The notes: a model not told the origin generated them from the letters alone. A stretch of 64,000 nucleotides of DNA from Pseudoxanthomonas kaohsiungensis (GCF_010211765.1 NZ_PDWO01000015.1:35291-99290); one strand, 5' to 3'. Counted from the first letter of the stretch, positions 1 through 8,932 are shown. Program-made: numbers and translations.

Positions 1-320
1 CCGGCGATGAGCTCCACGGGGTGCTGCAGGGTGTCGCGACCGATCTCCACCACCTTCTGCAGGTCGCGTGCCTGGATGCGGCCATCGGTCAGTTCGATCG
101 CCGCCTCGATCATCGACAGGGTCATGCCCTTGACCCCGTACCCGAACACCTTGAGGTTGCGCCGCTCCACCTCGAGCAGGTGGCGCAGGGTGCGGGCATC
201 GTGCAGGTCGATGTAGCGGCCGATGATCTCTTCGTACTGCTTCTCGGCGGCGCGGTAGTAATCCTCGCTGCGCCAGAGGGTATCGTCGCCATCGAAGCCG
301 ACCAGGCGGATGTCGGACAT
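1..320 (-). CDS. HAD-family hydrolase, 3' end beyond window
   Basis: N-terminal 106 residues of a haloacid-dehalogenase-superfamily phosphatase; the rest lies left of the window. The protein opens MSDIRLVGFDGDDTLW, in which D10, D12 and T14 form HAD motif I (DxDxT): the first Asp is the expected nucleophile and the second the general acid. A helical cap-like stretch follows. The core with motifs II-IV is not visible, so the substrate cannot be assigned. No signal peptide, so probably cytoplasmic. The ATG was chosen because the motif I beta-strand begins right after it. Confidence 0.85.
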   Translation of the reverse strand, partial: MSDIRLVGFDGDDTLWRSEDYYRAAEKQYEEIIGRYIDLHDARTLRHLLEVERRNLKVFGYGVKGMTLSMIEAAIELTDGRIQARDLQKVVEIGRDTLQHPVELIA

Positions 321-479
321 GGAGGTTCGCTGCTCCAGGTGGGGTGCGCAGGATAGCAAGCGCCCCTGTGCGCATCCGGCCGCCAGGCCGGCAAAAGGCG
401 CGGCGGGCCGCCAGGCGGCCCGCCGCGCGAGTGCTGCCGGGTTCGGCACGGGGTGTTCGCTCCATCCGTGCCGCAGGCG

Positions 480-851
480 CTATTCCTGGGCCGCCTCCGC
501 CTGCTGCTTCTGGATGTAGCCGCGGTACTCGTCCGCGCTCAGCTCGCCGTTGGCGTCGGCGTCGGCCTCGGCGAACACACTGGCCAGGCCGCCGTGGCGC
601 CGGGCCTCGCCCAGGCTCAGGCTGCCGTTGCCGTCGGCGTCCAGGTCGGCCCAGCTCGTGCCCTGGCCGCTGGCGGACGACTGCGCCGGCTGCTGCTCAG
701 CCGCGCCGGTCGCCGGCGGGCTGGTGGTGCCGGCCTCGGTCTTCGGCTCGCTCGGCGGCGTGGTCTGCGCGAACGCCAGCGGGGCGGCGGCGACCATGCC
801 CAGGACCAGCAGGCCGGTGGCGAGGGACTTGGTGTGGGACTTGGTATTCAT
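480..851 (-). CDS. Exported EF-hand calcium-binding protein
   Basis: 123-residue small protein. Residues 1-29 form a signal peptide with AFA-Q as the likely cleavage site, followed by a Pro/Thr/Ala-rich low-complexity linker (30-65). Two EF-hand loops follow, at about D71-E82 (DADGNGSLSLGE) and D97-E108 (DADANGELSADE), both with acidic residues at positions 1, 3 and 12. It is therefore likely a periplasmic or surface Ca2+ binder, possibly a buffer. The reading frame is open 17 codons further upstream, but the internal ATG is preferred because AGGAG lies just upstream and the signal peptide begins there. A second protein of the same type lies at 26355. Confidence 0.85.
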   Translation of the reverse strand: MNTKSHTKSLATGLLVLGMVAAAPLAFAQTTPPSEPKTEAGTTSPPATGAAEQQPAQSSASGQGTSWADLDADGNGSLSLGEARRHGGLASVFAEADADANGELSADEYRGYIQKQQAEAAQE

Positions 852-1038
852 GGCGTACTCCTGCATCGGGTGGAATGTCGTGAGATGCCATCGGCAGTTC
901 ACGGCACCGACCCTGACCGCCGCGCCATGAACCGGCTTTGGGTCGCGATCGCGGCGTGCACGCCGGATTAACCACCGCCTTCGATGAAGCAGGTACCGCG
1001 CGGGTTAGCGAGTCGTCGATGCCCGGTTAGCGCGAGGT

Positions 1039-1452
1039 TCAATCGGCCGATGTATCCGTTTTCCCGATGCGATCGCCATCGTCGCCGCGATGGTGGCCAG
1101 CCAAGCCGTGGCTGAACAGCCACCAGCCCAGCACGGTGCCGGCGAGCGCGCCGATGATCTGCAGGAGCACCCGGGTCCCCAGGAAATCCGGATCGTGGAT
1201 ACCCGCCAGCGCCAGCCGCGCATACAGCGGCGACTCCAGCCTGGCGATGCCCAGGTAGAACAGGTTCCAGCTGTCCAGGCCGGCGGCGACCGCCACCGCG
1301 ATCGCCGCACCCCAGCCGATCGCATGGGCCACGGTCAGCCCCGCGCGGCGGCATACCCACGCCCAGAGCGCGTACACCAGCACGCCGATCGCGAACGCGA
1401 TCAGGCCCGCCTCCAGGGCACCGAGCAGGCCGGTATGCAGGGTCAGGTTCAT
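1039..1452 (-). CDS. Small integral membrane protein, function unknown
   Basis: 137 residues with three or four predicted hydrophobic helices (about residues 10-30, 42-62 and 90-115), short basic loops and a polar C-terminal tail rich in His, Asp and Gly. I do not recognise a family. The ATG at 1452 (MNLTLHTG) is preferred over one seven codons upstream because the first membrane helix follows directly. It lies about 60 bp downstream of the CPXCG gene on the same strand, so it may be the tail of that operon, but nothing in the sequence ties it to the same function. Confidence 0.6.
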   Translation of the reverse strand: MNLTLHTGLLGALEAGLIAFAIGVLVYALWAWVCRRAGLTVAHAIGWGAAIAVAVAAGLDSWNLFYLGIARLESPLYARLALAGIHDPDFLGTRVLLQIIGALAGTVLGWWLFSHGLAGHHRGDDGDRIGKTDTSAD

Positions 1453-1513
1453 CGGGCGGCACGCAAGCGGCAAGGCGGCCAGTCTAAACGCCGGCGGGTC
1501 CGGGTCGTCGTGG

Positions 1514-1702
1514 TCAGGCCTCGTCCTCGCGCCGCGCGCGCAGGCGCGGCTCGCCGTCGTCGTCCAGGCGCACGCGCATGACGATGGGCCGGCAGCAGAC
1601 CTGGCAGTCCTCGACGTAGTCCTGGTCGCCGGCGCTTTCGTCGACCACCGCCTCGATCGGCTCGCCGCAATACGGGCAGTGCAGGTCGAGCCAGCGCGGC
1701 AT
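1514..1702 (-). CDS. CPXCG-motif cysteine-rich protein
   Basis: 62-residue protein with CPYC at residues 9-12 and CQVCC at 33-37, the paired Cys pattern of the CPXCG-motif family (small zinc-ribbon-like proteins of unknown role, widespread in Gammaproteobacteria). The acidic centre and tail are typical. Its ATG overlaps the stop of the upstream dipeptidase gene (TGATG), so translation is probably coupled. The short distance makes it the last or penultimate gene of the five-gene leftward operon. Metal binding is inferred from the cysteines; the physiological role is unknown. Confidence 0.8.
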   Translation of the reverse strand: MPRWLDLHCPYCGEPIEAVVDESAGDQDYVEDCQVCCRPIVMRVRLDDDGEPRLRARREDEA

Positions 1703-2496
1703 CAGCGCACCGGGAAATCGTAGGCGGTACCCGGATCGGGTTCGGGCCTGAGGGTGAAATGCCACCACTCCATCGAGTAGCCGGCCAGGCCCTGGGCGGC
1801 CATGGCGTCGCGCAGGCGATGGCGGTTGGCCAGATGCACGGGCGTGGTGCCCGGCGCATCCGTGTGTGCGCTGGGGTCGAAGAAGTCGTACGGGGTGCCC
1901 ATGTCCAGCGGCTCGCAGCCGCCGCCATCGCAGCGCACCAGGGTCAGGTCGACGGTGGCGCCGCGGCTGTGCCCGGAGACCTCGCCGATGTAGCCGTCGG
2001 TCAGCCGGGCCTTGTCCACGTTGGGATACCAGCGCGCCTTCAGCGCCGGGTCGTCCGCTTCGCCGACCCAATGCATGAAGCTGGCCACCGAATGGACGGG
2101 CCGGTAACAGTCGTAGACGCGCAGGCCCAGGCCTTCGGCGCGCAGCGACGCCTGCACGCGCGCCAGGGCCCGGGCCACCGGCTCGAGCAGGTAGCAGCGG
2201 TTGGCCTCGTAGCCCGGCACCGGCGCGCCGGTGAAATTGTCCGAACCGGCGTAGCGCATTTCGACCTGGATATCCGGCGCCAGGCTGGGCACTTCGACCA
2301 TGCCCGCGGCGGCGGCATCGCCTGCGGGCGAAATCCGCGGCGGTTCGGCGGCGCCGGCCACCGGGGTCGCCAGCGCAAGGATCGCGGCCAGCGCGACGGC
2401 TGCCGCCACCGTGGCGTGGTCGCCCAGGGGTCGCCGGACCGCCCGGCGCGATCCCTCAGGGGCAGTCGCGCAGGCGCGTGAAAGCGAGATCGCCAT
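1702..2496 (-). CDS. D-alanyl-D-alanine dipeptidase (VanX/DdpX family), exported
   Basis: Zinc dipeptidase that hydrolyses D-Ala-D-Ala. The M15D signature is complete: the SxHxxGxAxD-type motif reads SGHSRGATVD, the ExxH motif reads MEWWH, and the Arg/Tyr segment RVYDCYRP supplies the conserved Arg. A hydrophobic stretch (VAAAVALAAILALATPVAGA) followed by AEPP looks like a signal peptide, pointing to the periplasm rather than the cytoplasmic site of VanX. The start is uncertain: the ATG at 2496 overlaps the end of the serine hydrolase by 41 bp, a GTG at 2409 lies just before the hydrophobic core, and the frame is open to 2529. Placement behind a class-C-type serine hydrolase suggests it cuts dipeptides released from peptidoglycan stems. 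Confidence 0.85.
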   Translation of the reverse strand: MAISLSRACATAPEGSRRAVRRPLGDHATVAAAVALAAILALATPVAGAAEPPRISPAGDAAAAGMVEVPSLAPDIQVEMRYAGSDNFTGAPVPGYEANRCYLLEPVARALARVQASLRAEGLGLRVYDCYRPVHSVASFMHWVGEADDPALKARWYPNVDKARLTDGYIGEVSGHSRGATVDLTLVRCDGGGCEPLDMGTPYDFFDPSAHTDAPGTTPVHLANRHRLRDAMAAQGLAGYSMEWWHFTLRPEPDPGTAYDFPVR

Positions 2497-4132
2497 AGTC
2501 GTAGCTGAAGTCCGCATCCGGATCGACATGGGAGAGGGTCAGGGTAGCGCCGTTTCCGTCCGCGGGAGAAGGTGGGTGCAGCCAGACTTCCGCATCGACG
2601 CTGTCCGCGTCCCAGTCCACCAGCCAGCGTTCGCCGACCCGCATCAGGCGGCCGCGCATCAGCGGCGAGCGGGCCGAGGCGAAGCCGACCCCGTCGGCGC
2701 GCGGGCAGAGCGCCACCTCGCCGAACCACGGGTCGCGCCACACGCCCAGCAACGACCTGGCTTGCGCGGCGTCGGCCGGGCGCCGCGACGACGTGTCCGG
2801 GAGCGGCTCATCCGCGCTGCGCTGCGCACGCTCCCTGTCGAGCAGGCCGGCGTAGTGCGCCACGTCGGTCCGGGCATCGGGAGCGGTGTAGTGCTCGAGC
2901 AATACCTGCCCGAGCGCGGTACGCGCCGCCTCGCCCTCGCCGTTGATCAGGATGACGATGCCGGTCCTGCGGTCCGGCAGCAGGATCACCGAGGAGTACA
3001 TGCCCGACAGCGTGCCGGTGTGCGCCACCTTCCATTCGCCCTGCACGTCCGACAGGCGCCAGCCGTAGCCGTAGGCGGAGAAGTGGCTGTTGTCCCATTG
3101 CCGCATGCGCTCGCTCACCGGCATCGGCATGTGCGCGGTCCACGCCGCGCGGCGCTGCGCCGGCGACAGCCAGGGATCGGCCGGATCCAGCCACATGCCG
3201 ACCCACTTGAGCATGTCGTCGACGCCGCAGCGGATGCCGCCGGCGGCCATGGAGGTGATGTCGGGCACGACGCCACCGGCGTCGACGCGCTCGCCGACCG
3301 GCACGTTGCGGCCATCCACGCGCCGATGCGGCCGGGCCACGCTGCCGGCCTCGTCCAGGCGCCAGGCGCCGACCCGGCAGCCGTCCATGCCCAGCGGCCC
3401 GAACAGCTCGCGGCGCACCAGTTCGTCGAACGGCATGCCGCCGGCCGCGGCGGCGACCTCGCCGGCGACGACGTACAGCAGGTTGTCGTACGCGTAACCG
3501 GAACGGAAGCTGGTCACCGGCCGCAGGTGCTCCAGCCCGGCGATGATGTCGGCCCGGGTGAAGGTGTTCGGCTCCGGCCACAGCATCAGGTCGCCGGCGC
3601 CCAGGCCCAGGCCGCTGTTGTGGATCAGCAGGTCGCGCACCTGCATGTTCGCGGTGACCCACGGATCGTGCATGCGGAACTGCGGCAGGTGCTTCACCAC
3701 CGGGTCGTGCCAGCGCAGCTTGCCCTGGTCGACCAGCCGCGCCAGCACGCCGGCGGTCATCGCCTTGGTGTTGGAGGCGATCTTGAACAGCGTGTCCGGC
3801 GTGACCGCCTCGCCGCCGCCGGCGGCCAGTTCGCCGCGGGTCTCCACCGCGACGACACGGCCGTCTTCGATCACGCCGACGGCGATCCCCGGCAGGCCGT
3901 AGATGTCCATGGCGGCATCGATGGCGTCGGCAATGGCCTGCTGCCCGGGAGCACGGCCGGTGCGCGCGACCGGCTCGGCCGGCGGCGGTGTCGCGGGGCC
4001 GTTGCGCTGCCTAGCTGCAGCCGGGCCGGCAGGTGCGCCGGTCTCAGCGCCCAGGGCGCCAGCGGGTATCGAAAGAAAAGCGGCCGCAAGGGCGGCCGCA
4101 AATGGGAGGGGGAAACGCATTTCGGTGGTCAT
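2456..4132 (-). CDS. Serine hydrolase, beta-lactamase/DD-peptidase family (class C fold)
   Basis: 558-residue exported protein of the beta-lactamase-related family. Signal peptide about 1-28, a Pro/Ala-rich linker to about 60, then the catalytic domain with all three motifs: S120-N-T-K123 (SxxK), Y215-D-N217 (YxN) and H371-T-G373 (KTG equivalent). A beta-rich C-terminal domain (about 440-558) resembles the lipocalin-like or DUF3471-type extensions of this family. Activity could be D,D-carboxypeptidase, D-aminopeptidase or esterase; motifs alone cannot decide. It follows the TonB receptor by about 60 bp and overlaps the dipeptidase, so the three are probably co-transcribed. An ATG at 4120 (MRFPLP) is an alternative start with AGGGA upstream. 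Confidence 0.85.
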   Translation of the reverse strand: MTTEMRFPLPFAAALAAAFLSIPAGALGAETGAPAGPAAARQRNGPATPPPAEPVARTGRAPGQQAIADAIDAAMDIYGLPGIAVGVIEDGRVVAVETRGELAAGGGEAVTPDTLFKIASNTKAMTAGVLARLVDQGKLRWHDPVVKHLPQFRMHDPWVTANMQVRDLLIHNSGLGLGAGDLMLWPEPNTFTRADIIAGLEHLRPVTSFRSGYAYDNLLYVVAGEVAAAAGGMPFDELVRRELFGPLGMDGCRVGAWRLDEAGSVARPHRRVDGRNVPVGERVDAGGVVPDITSMAAGGIRCGVDDMLKWVGMWLDPADPWLSPAQRRAAWTAHMPMPVSERMRQWDNSHFSAYGYGWRLSDVQGEWKVAHTGTLSGMYSSVILLPDRRTGIVILINGEGEAARTALGQVLLEHYTAPDARTDVAHYAGLLDRERAQRSADEPLPDTSSRRPADAAQARSLLGVWRDPWFGEVALCPRADGVGFASARSPLMRGRLMRVGERWLVDWDADSVDAEVWLHPPSPADGNGATLTLSHVDPDADFSYDYGDLAFTRLRDCP

Positions 4133-4153
4133 CCCTGCATGGGCGATGGTTCC

Positions 4154-4186
4154 CCGGCCGCCGCCCCGGCAGGGGCGGGCGGCCGG
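4154..4186 (-). terminator. GC-rich stem-loop between TonB receptor and serine hydrolase genes
   Basis: Near-perfect hairpin with 14-15-bp arms (one bulged G) and a four-base loop. It lies between the stop of the receptor gene and the start of the next gene of the leftward operon. No U-run follows in the leftward transcript, so it is more likely an attenuator or mRNA-stabilising processing signal that lowers downstream expression than a full terminator. Confidence 0.45.
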
Positions 4187-4193
4187 ATGCCGG

Positions 4194-7100
4194 TCAGAAG
4201 TTCCAGGTCAGCACGAGTTCGCCGTAGCGCGGCGACTGCCAGCGCGTGCCCTCGGCAAAGGTGGTGCGATAGACGCCCGGCTGCTTCTCGTAGCGGCTGC
4301 GGATGTTGATGACCTCCTGGTCGTTGAGCAGGTTGTAGACGGCGAAGCGGATATTCATGTCCACATCCTCCACCGGCAGGGTCCAGGTCACGTTGGCGCT
4401 TAGGTCATAGGTCCATGGCAGGTTGCCGAACGCGCCGCGGGGCGAATACTCGTAAACGCGCTGCGCATTGGGCGCGGTGCAGTTGGACACGCAGATCCAG
4501 CCGGTGCCGCCGCCACTGCCTTCGCTGGTGTAGCTGGCCACCGAATCCTCGCCCGGCCACGAAACGCCGAAGGCGGTGATCGGACCGCCCGACAGGGCCA
4601 TGACGGTGGCGCCGAAGAGCCACTGCTCGTTGAGCTTGTAGCTGCCACGCAGCTTGACCTGGTGGCGATGGTCGTTGAACAGGTAGCCCGAGCGCTCGTT
4701 GTTCGCCGGGTGGTCCCAGTGCTGGACCATGCCGGTGTCGCCGTAGTTGGTGTCCGAGTTGACCGGGCCTTCGTGGTTGCCTTCCAGCTTCGACCACAGG
4801 TAGGAGGCATTGAACGCCCACTTGTCGTCCCAGGCGCGGTCGATCTGGAGTTCCACCGCCTTGTAGGTACGCTCCGGGGTCTTGTAACCGATGATCTGGT
4901 TGCTGCCTGCCGTGATGTAGCCTTCCTTGGACGTGTCGATGGTCACCCAGCCGTCCTGCGCGCAGCCCTGGGCCGTGGTGCCCCACAGCGTGACCTTCTC
5001 GCCCGGGTTGGCGATCGGCCAGAGGTTGCCGTGGCGCACGCCGCACAGCGCGTTGATGCGCATGTCGTCGACCGCATGGGTCATGTCCCGGTAGGTGGCA
5101 TTCACGCCCCACGACCAGGCCTGGTTGATCATGGTCTGGAAGCCGAGGATGAACTCGTCCTGGTACATCGCCTCGAGGTCGCGGTCCACGCTCTGGCGCA
5201 GGTCGCCCACGCCGATGTTGCCGCTGTCGTCCACCGGGCCGATCTGCGCGCCCAGCACCGGCTGCATGTAGGCCGTGCCGGTGACCGGGTTGGTCGCCGG
5301 AGTCCAGCCGCTGAGCGCGTAGTAGGTGTACTCGTCGGTCAGGCCGCCGGCGAAGGTGTAGTTGATGATGTTGTTGACCGGCAGGTAGTAGCGGCCTGCG
5401 TTGCCGAACAGCTTGGTGCTGCCGTCACCTTTCATGTCCCAGGAGAAGCCGACCCGCGGCGACACCAGTTCGTCCAGTTCGATGAAGCTGGACCCGGTGG
5501 CGGTCTTGTAGTCGAGGTTGTCCATGCGGACGCCCAGGTTCAGCAGGAAGTATGGGGTGATGTTCCAGTTGTCCTCGATGTACCAGGCGCTGGCCTCGGT
5601 ATCGAAGACGCCGCCGTCGGCGCGCTCGCGACCCATCGCCACCGCGGTGACCCCGGCGGGCACGGTGGCGCCGTTGCCCAGCACCGCGCCCGGTGCGTAC
5701 GAATAGATCGTGAAACGCTGGCCGGTCGGACCGGGGTAGAACGTGGTCCGGTCGGTGGTCATCGTTTCGGTGTCCAGGCCGAAGCGCAGCTGGTGGCTGC
5801 CGAGCGTCCACTCGAAATCCAGCCGCCCCACCTCGCGCTCGTCGTGGTGGTCGACGACCGAGGCGCTGGTGCTCGGGTGGCAGCTCACCGGCGGCCGGCC
5901 CATCGAGTTGTAGACGGCGTTGTAGCTGGAATTGATGATGACCTGCGCGCACTGCTGGTCCGCGGGCGAGTAGACCACGCTCTGGCTGCGGTTGGTGCCC
6001 CACATCGCCTTGGCGACGAAGTTCTCGCCGAAGCGGCCGGTGTAGGTGATCGAGCCGCTGTCGCCGCCGCTCTCGTTGGTGCTGATGCCGCTCAGTGCGC
6101 CGCGCTCGTCCGCGTCCCAGTTGTAGGCGTAGGTCGTGGTTTCGGTGTCGCCTTCATCCGAGAACGCCAGCAGTTCCAGCAGGTGGTTGTCGGTGATGGC
6201 CCAGTCCATCTTCGCGCCCCAGAACCCGTTGTCGGATTCGGCGTCGCTCCACGTCGAGCCCGAGCTATTGGTGAAGCTGGAATTGCTGTTGCGCTGTTCG
6301 TACATCGCGAACAGGAACAGCTTGTCCTCGATCACCGGACCGGAGGCCCAGACGTTGGTCTTGATGAGGCTGCTCTTGTCGCGGCTGGCGCGGTAGTCCA
6401 CCGGGACCGGGTTCCCGGCACCGTCGGTGTCGTAGTAGCGGTGGTCCTCGGCATTGGAGCTGAGCGCCTCCGGCAGGAAGGTTGCCTGGACGCCGCCTTG
6501 GAACACGTTGGTGCCGCGGCGGGTCACCGTGTTGATCACGCCGCCGGTGCTGCGCCCGAACTCGACCGAGTAGCCGCCGGTCTTGATCTGGAACTGGTCG
6601 TAGAACGCGAAAGGCGCGGTGGAGTAGCTCTGGCGACGATAGAAGTCGGTGACATTGAGGCCGTTGATGTACACCGAGTTTTCGGCGATCGACGAGCCGC
6701 CGAAGGAAAGGCCGCCCAGCGATGAGTTGCCGCCGATGACGCCTGGCGCCAGCATCGCCACCGAACCGAGGTTCTGGGCCACCGGAATCCGGGCGATCTC
6801 TTCGCGGCTGACATTGGTGGCCGTCTCGATCGAGAACACGTCGACGCGGTTGACCACGCGCGACCCCACCACCTGGATCGCGTCCAGGTTGCTGACCGCA
6901 CCGTCGGCGCCGAGGTTGACCGCGGTGGTGCCGCCGAGCAGGACGTTGACCGCCACCGGGCTTCCCACCGGCTGCCCGTCGCGCACCACCTGGAGGCTGT
7001 AGTCGCCGACCGGCAGCTGGCTGAGGCGGTAGCTGCCGTCGCCACTGGCCGTGACCGTGCGGCTTATGCCGGTCTGCTTGCTGGTCACCACCAGCTGGTC

Positions 7101-7226
7101 ACCCGCGCTGGCGCGGCCGGCGATGGCGCCGGTCGTGCTCTGGGCCATGGCCAGCGGCGCCATTGCACCGATGCACGCGCCGAGTGCGACGCACAACGCC
7201 GCCTTCCTGAAAGTCCTGCTGTTCAT
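4194..7226 (-). CDS. TonB-dependent receptor, Oar-like, with N-terminal carboxypeptidase-regulatory-like domain
   Basis: 1010-residue outer-membrane receptor. Signal peptide 1-28 (ending AMA-Q); a CarboxypepD_reg-like beta-sandwich at about 33-110 (GDGSYRLSQLPVGDYSLQV); a plug domain at about 115-230 (AIQVVGSRV ... GGVINTVTRRG); then a long barrel rich in aromatic residues ending ...GELVLTWNF, a typical terminal strand with C-terminal Phe. This is the Oar/SusC-like architecture common in Xanthomonadaceae, where such receptors import oligosaccharides or peptides through TonB. The neighbours (peptidases, DD-hydrolase, D-Ala-D-Ala dipeptidase) suggest peptidoglycan peptides or other peptides as ligand; this is inference. 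Its ATG overlaps the stop of the transglutaminase-like gene (ATGA), so expression is coupled. Confidence 0.92.
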   Translation of the reverse strand: MNSRTFRKAALCVALGACIGAMAPLAMAQSTTGAIAGRASAGDQLVVTSKQTGISRTVTASGDGSYRLSQLPVGDYSLQVVRDGQPVGSPVAVNVLLGGTTAVNLGADGAVSNLDAIQVVGSRVVNRVDVFSIETATNVSREEIARIPVAQNLGSVAMLAPGVIGGNSSLGGLSFGGSSIAENSVYINGLNVTDFYRRQSYSTAPFAFYDQFQIKTGGYSVEFGRSTGGVINTVTRRGTNVFQGGVQATFLPEALSSNAEDHRYYDTDGAGNPVPVDYRASRDKSSLIKTNVWASGPVIEDKLFLFAMYEQRNSNSSFTNSSGSTWSDAESDNGFWGAKMDWAITDNHLLELLAFSDEGDTETTTYAYNWDADERGALSGISTNESGGDSGSITYTGRFGENFVAKAMWGTNRSQSVVYSPADQQCAQVIINSSYNAVYNSMGRPPVSCHPSTSASVVDHHDEREVGRLDFEWTLGSHQLRFGLDTETMTTDRTTFYPGPTGQRFTIYSYAPGAVLGNGATVPAGVTAVAMGRERADGGVFDTEASAWYIEDNWNITPYFLLNLGVRMDNLDYKTATGSSFIELDELVSPRVGFSWDMKGDGSTKLFGNAGRYYLPVNNIINYTFAGGLTDEYTYYALSGWTPATNPVTGTAYMQPVLGAQIGPVDDSGNIGVGDLRQSVDRDLEAMYQDEFILGFQTMINQAWSWGVNATYRDMTHAVDDMRINALCGVRHGNLWPIANPGEKVTLWGTTAQGCAQDGWVTIDTSKEGYITAGSNQIIGYKTPERTYKAVELQIDRAWDDKWAFNASYLWSKLEGNHEGPVNSDTNYGDTGMVQHWDHPANNERSGYLFNDHRHQVKLRGSYKLNEQWLFGATVMALSGGPITAFGVSWPGEDSVASYTSEGSGGGTGWICVSNCTAPNAQRVYEYSPRGAFGNLPWTYDLSANVTWTLPVEDVDMNIRFAVYNLLNDQEVINIRSRYEKQPGVYRTTFAEGTRWQSPRYGELVLTWNF

Positions 7227-8797
7227 CCCCGTGTCTCTCCCACAGTGGTGTTGAAGTTGTCCCCGCCCGTGCTGGTGGCGTCATTGCCAGTCGGCAGCAT
7301 CTGCCATTCGAACCGGTAGTCCCATTGGTCGAAGTAGAGGTTCCCGCCGCGCCACTCCACTTCGCCCCGTTGCGAATCCACGGTTTCGGAGCGGAAGTGC
7401 TGCTTGGCCGGAACGAAGTCCCGCGAATAGTCGTCGTTGAAGGCGATCCGGTACGCGTCCAGGCCGCCGAGGTAGAACCAGCGCAGCGCCGGGTCGGCGC
7501 TGTCCAGCTGGCCGGTGGTCACGTCCATCGGCACCCAGCCGTACGGCGCCAGGTACAGCCAGCCCCAGTCGTGCATGTTGTCGTAGCCGACCGCATCGTC
7601 GGAGTACACCCAGCCCGATTGCCAGCGCGCCGGGATCCCGTTGAGCCGCAGCAGCGCCATCAGCAGCAGGGTCTGCTGGCCGCAGTCGGCATGGCCGGTC
7701 TTGAGCGCGTAGTCGCTGATGTTGGAGATCGTCGAGTACTCGCGCGCCCCGGCCCAGGGAATGCGATCCACCGCCTCGAACAGCTTGCGCGCTACCAGGT
7801 ACGGGTTGGTCTCGTCGCCGACCACCTGCCGCGAGAAGGCGCGCAATTCGGGCGTGAACACGATGTGCGGCGCCTGCTCGCGCAGGTACGGCGCCAGCGC
7901 CGCGTCGTCGGGCGTGGCGGTGACGCGCCGCGGGTCGATCGCGAAGTGGCGCCCGTACACGGTCAGTTCGTAGCTCACCGAGAACTCGGTGGGCTGGCCG
8001 GCCACGGCGGTGCGCTCCATGTAGGCGGTGCGCTGCATCGTGCTTTCCGGCGCGACCTGGCCCCCTGCCGGTGCCGTACCGAGCAGGCGGATGTCCTCCT
8101 GCTGGCCGTCGATCGCGCGGGGATACGGGATCCACGCGCGGACGGTTTCGCCTGCGGGCACCGCGTCGGCATCGACCACCAGCGACTGGGTCACGCGCAG
8201 GCGTCGCGGGGCCACGCTGGTCGCGCCGCCGGCGGCGGCCGCCAGCACCTCGGCATGGTGCGGATGCAGCCGCTCGAACGGACCTTCGCTGAAGGGCTTG
8301 ACCGGCGGCGCGCGGCGCGCGGCCGCCTCGGCGCTGAGGCGGAACAGGTTGGGGATGGCGCGCTTGAAGTAGCGCGGCTCGCCATCGATATCCATGCGTT
8401 CGATCAGGCCGGCACGGTCCCAGGCGTCGAATTCGGCCTCCTCGAGGTCGGGGATCGACTTGCGCAGCTGGGCCATGGCGGCGGCCCGGTCGAGGGTGAA
8501 GTCCAGGCGGATGCGGCGCATGCGCTCGCGCTCGAACGCCAGCGCGCGCTGCTTGTCCGCCGGCACGCCGGGCGCGGCCAGCGCGGCATCGATCGACGAT
8601 TGCGCCTGCCGGAAGTCGCCGCGATCCACGGCGGCGACCACCTCGCCCACCGTGTCGGCCGCGCGTGCGTCCGCCTGCGCGGCCGTTGCCAGCCCCATGG
8701 CCAGCAGGCACAGCGCCGGCCACGCGACACGGCGGCCGGGACGCGCAGGACGCGGCGGCAGGCTGGAAACGGAAGGCTGGCAACTGCGGACATCCAC
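7223..8797 (-). CDS. Exported transglutaminase-like cysteine protease-fold protein
   Basis: About 524 residues. A hydrophobic segment after PGRRVAWPAL looks like a signal peptide. The middle carries a beta-rich domain, then a transglutaminase core with the full triad: Cys372 in ADCGQQ, His409 in NMHDWGW and Asp425 in PMDVT (numbered from the GTG at 8797). Members of this superfamily act as peptidases or amidases as well as cross-linkers. The GTG at 8797 has GGGAAG seven bases upstream and fits the leftward promoter at 8830-8858; an in-frame GTG at 8839 would extend the protein by 14 residues. First gene of the leftward operon, coupled to the receptor. A role in trimming captured peptides is inferred from context. 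Confidence 0.85.
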   Translation of the reverse strand: MDVRSCQPSVSSLPPRPARPGRRVAWPALCLLAMGLATAAQADARAADTVGEVVAAVDRGDFRQAQSSIDAALAAPGVPADKQRALAFERERMRRIRLDFTLDRAAAMAQLRKSIPDLEEAEFDAWDRAGLIERMDIDGEPRYFKRAIPNLFRLSAEAAARRAPPVKPFSEGPFERLHPHHAEVLAAAAGGATSVAPRRLRVTQSLVVDADAVPAGETVRAWIPYPRAIDGQQEDIRLLGTAPAGGQVAPESTMQRTAYMERTAVAGQPTEFSVSYELTVYGRHFAIDPRRVTATPDDAALAPYLREQAPHIVFTPELRAFSRQVVGDETNPYLVARKLFEAVDRIPWAGAREYSTISNISDYALKTGHADCGQQTLLLMALLRLNGIPARWQSGWVYSDDAVGYDNMHDWGWLYLAPYGWVPMDVTTGQLDSADPALRWFYLGGLDAYRIAFNDDYSRDFVPAKQHFRSETVDSQRGEVEWRGGNLYFDQWDYRFEWQMLPTGNDATSTGGDNFNTTVGETRG

Positions 8798-8827
8798 GAC
8801 GACACTTCCCGGGTGCGGTGGTGATGG

Positions 8828-8903
8828 CTGGTGTAACACGGGTCTGGTAGTGGGTCAATAATTTATTCTTGACGGCGCGAATATTCGGAATAACTATTCT
8901 TCC
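8828..8903. promoter_or_regulatory. AT-rich divergent promoter region with GAATA/TATTC half-sites
   Basis: Marked AT-rich island between two divergent operons. Leftward promoter candidate: -35 TTGACC (complement of 8853-8858) and a weak -10 TACACC (complement of 8830-8835), 17-bp spacing. Rightward candidate: -35 TTGACG at 8869-8874 with a weak TAACTA-type -10 near 8891. Overlapping these are half-sites TATTC (8864-8868), GAATA (8879-8883), TATTC (8882-8886), GAATA (8888-8892) and TATTC (8895-8899). The last two form a dyad, GAATA-AC-TATTC. They are candidate operators for the RpiR-family regulator encoded at 11501. Confidence 0.55.
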
Positions 8904-8932
8904 GGACACGCCCCCGGGGAGGACCGGCGCCC

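Noticed and set aside
2300..4309. Very long rightward open frame of 669 codons opposite the serine hydrolase and dipeptidase genes
   Set aside because: Antisense shadow in high-GC DNA; the reverse strand encodes families with complete catalytic motifs.
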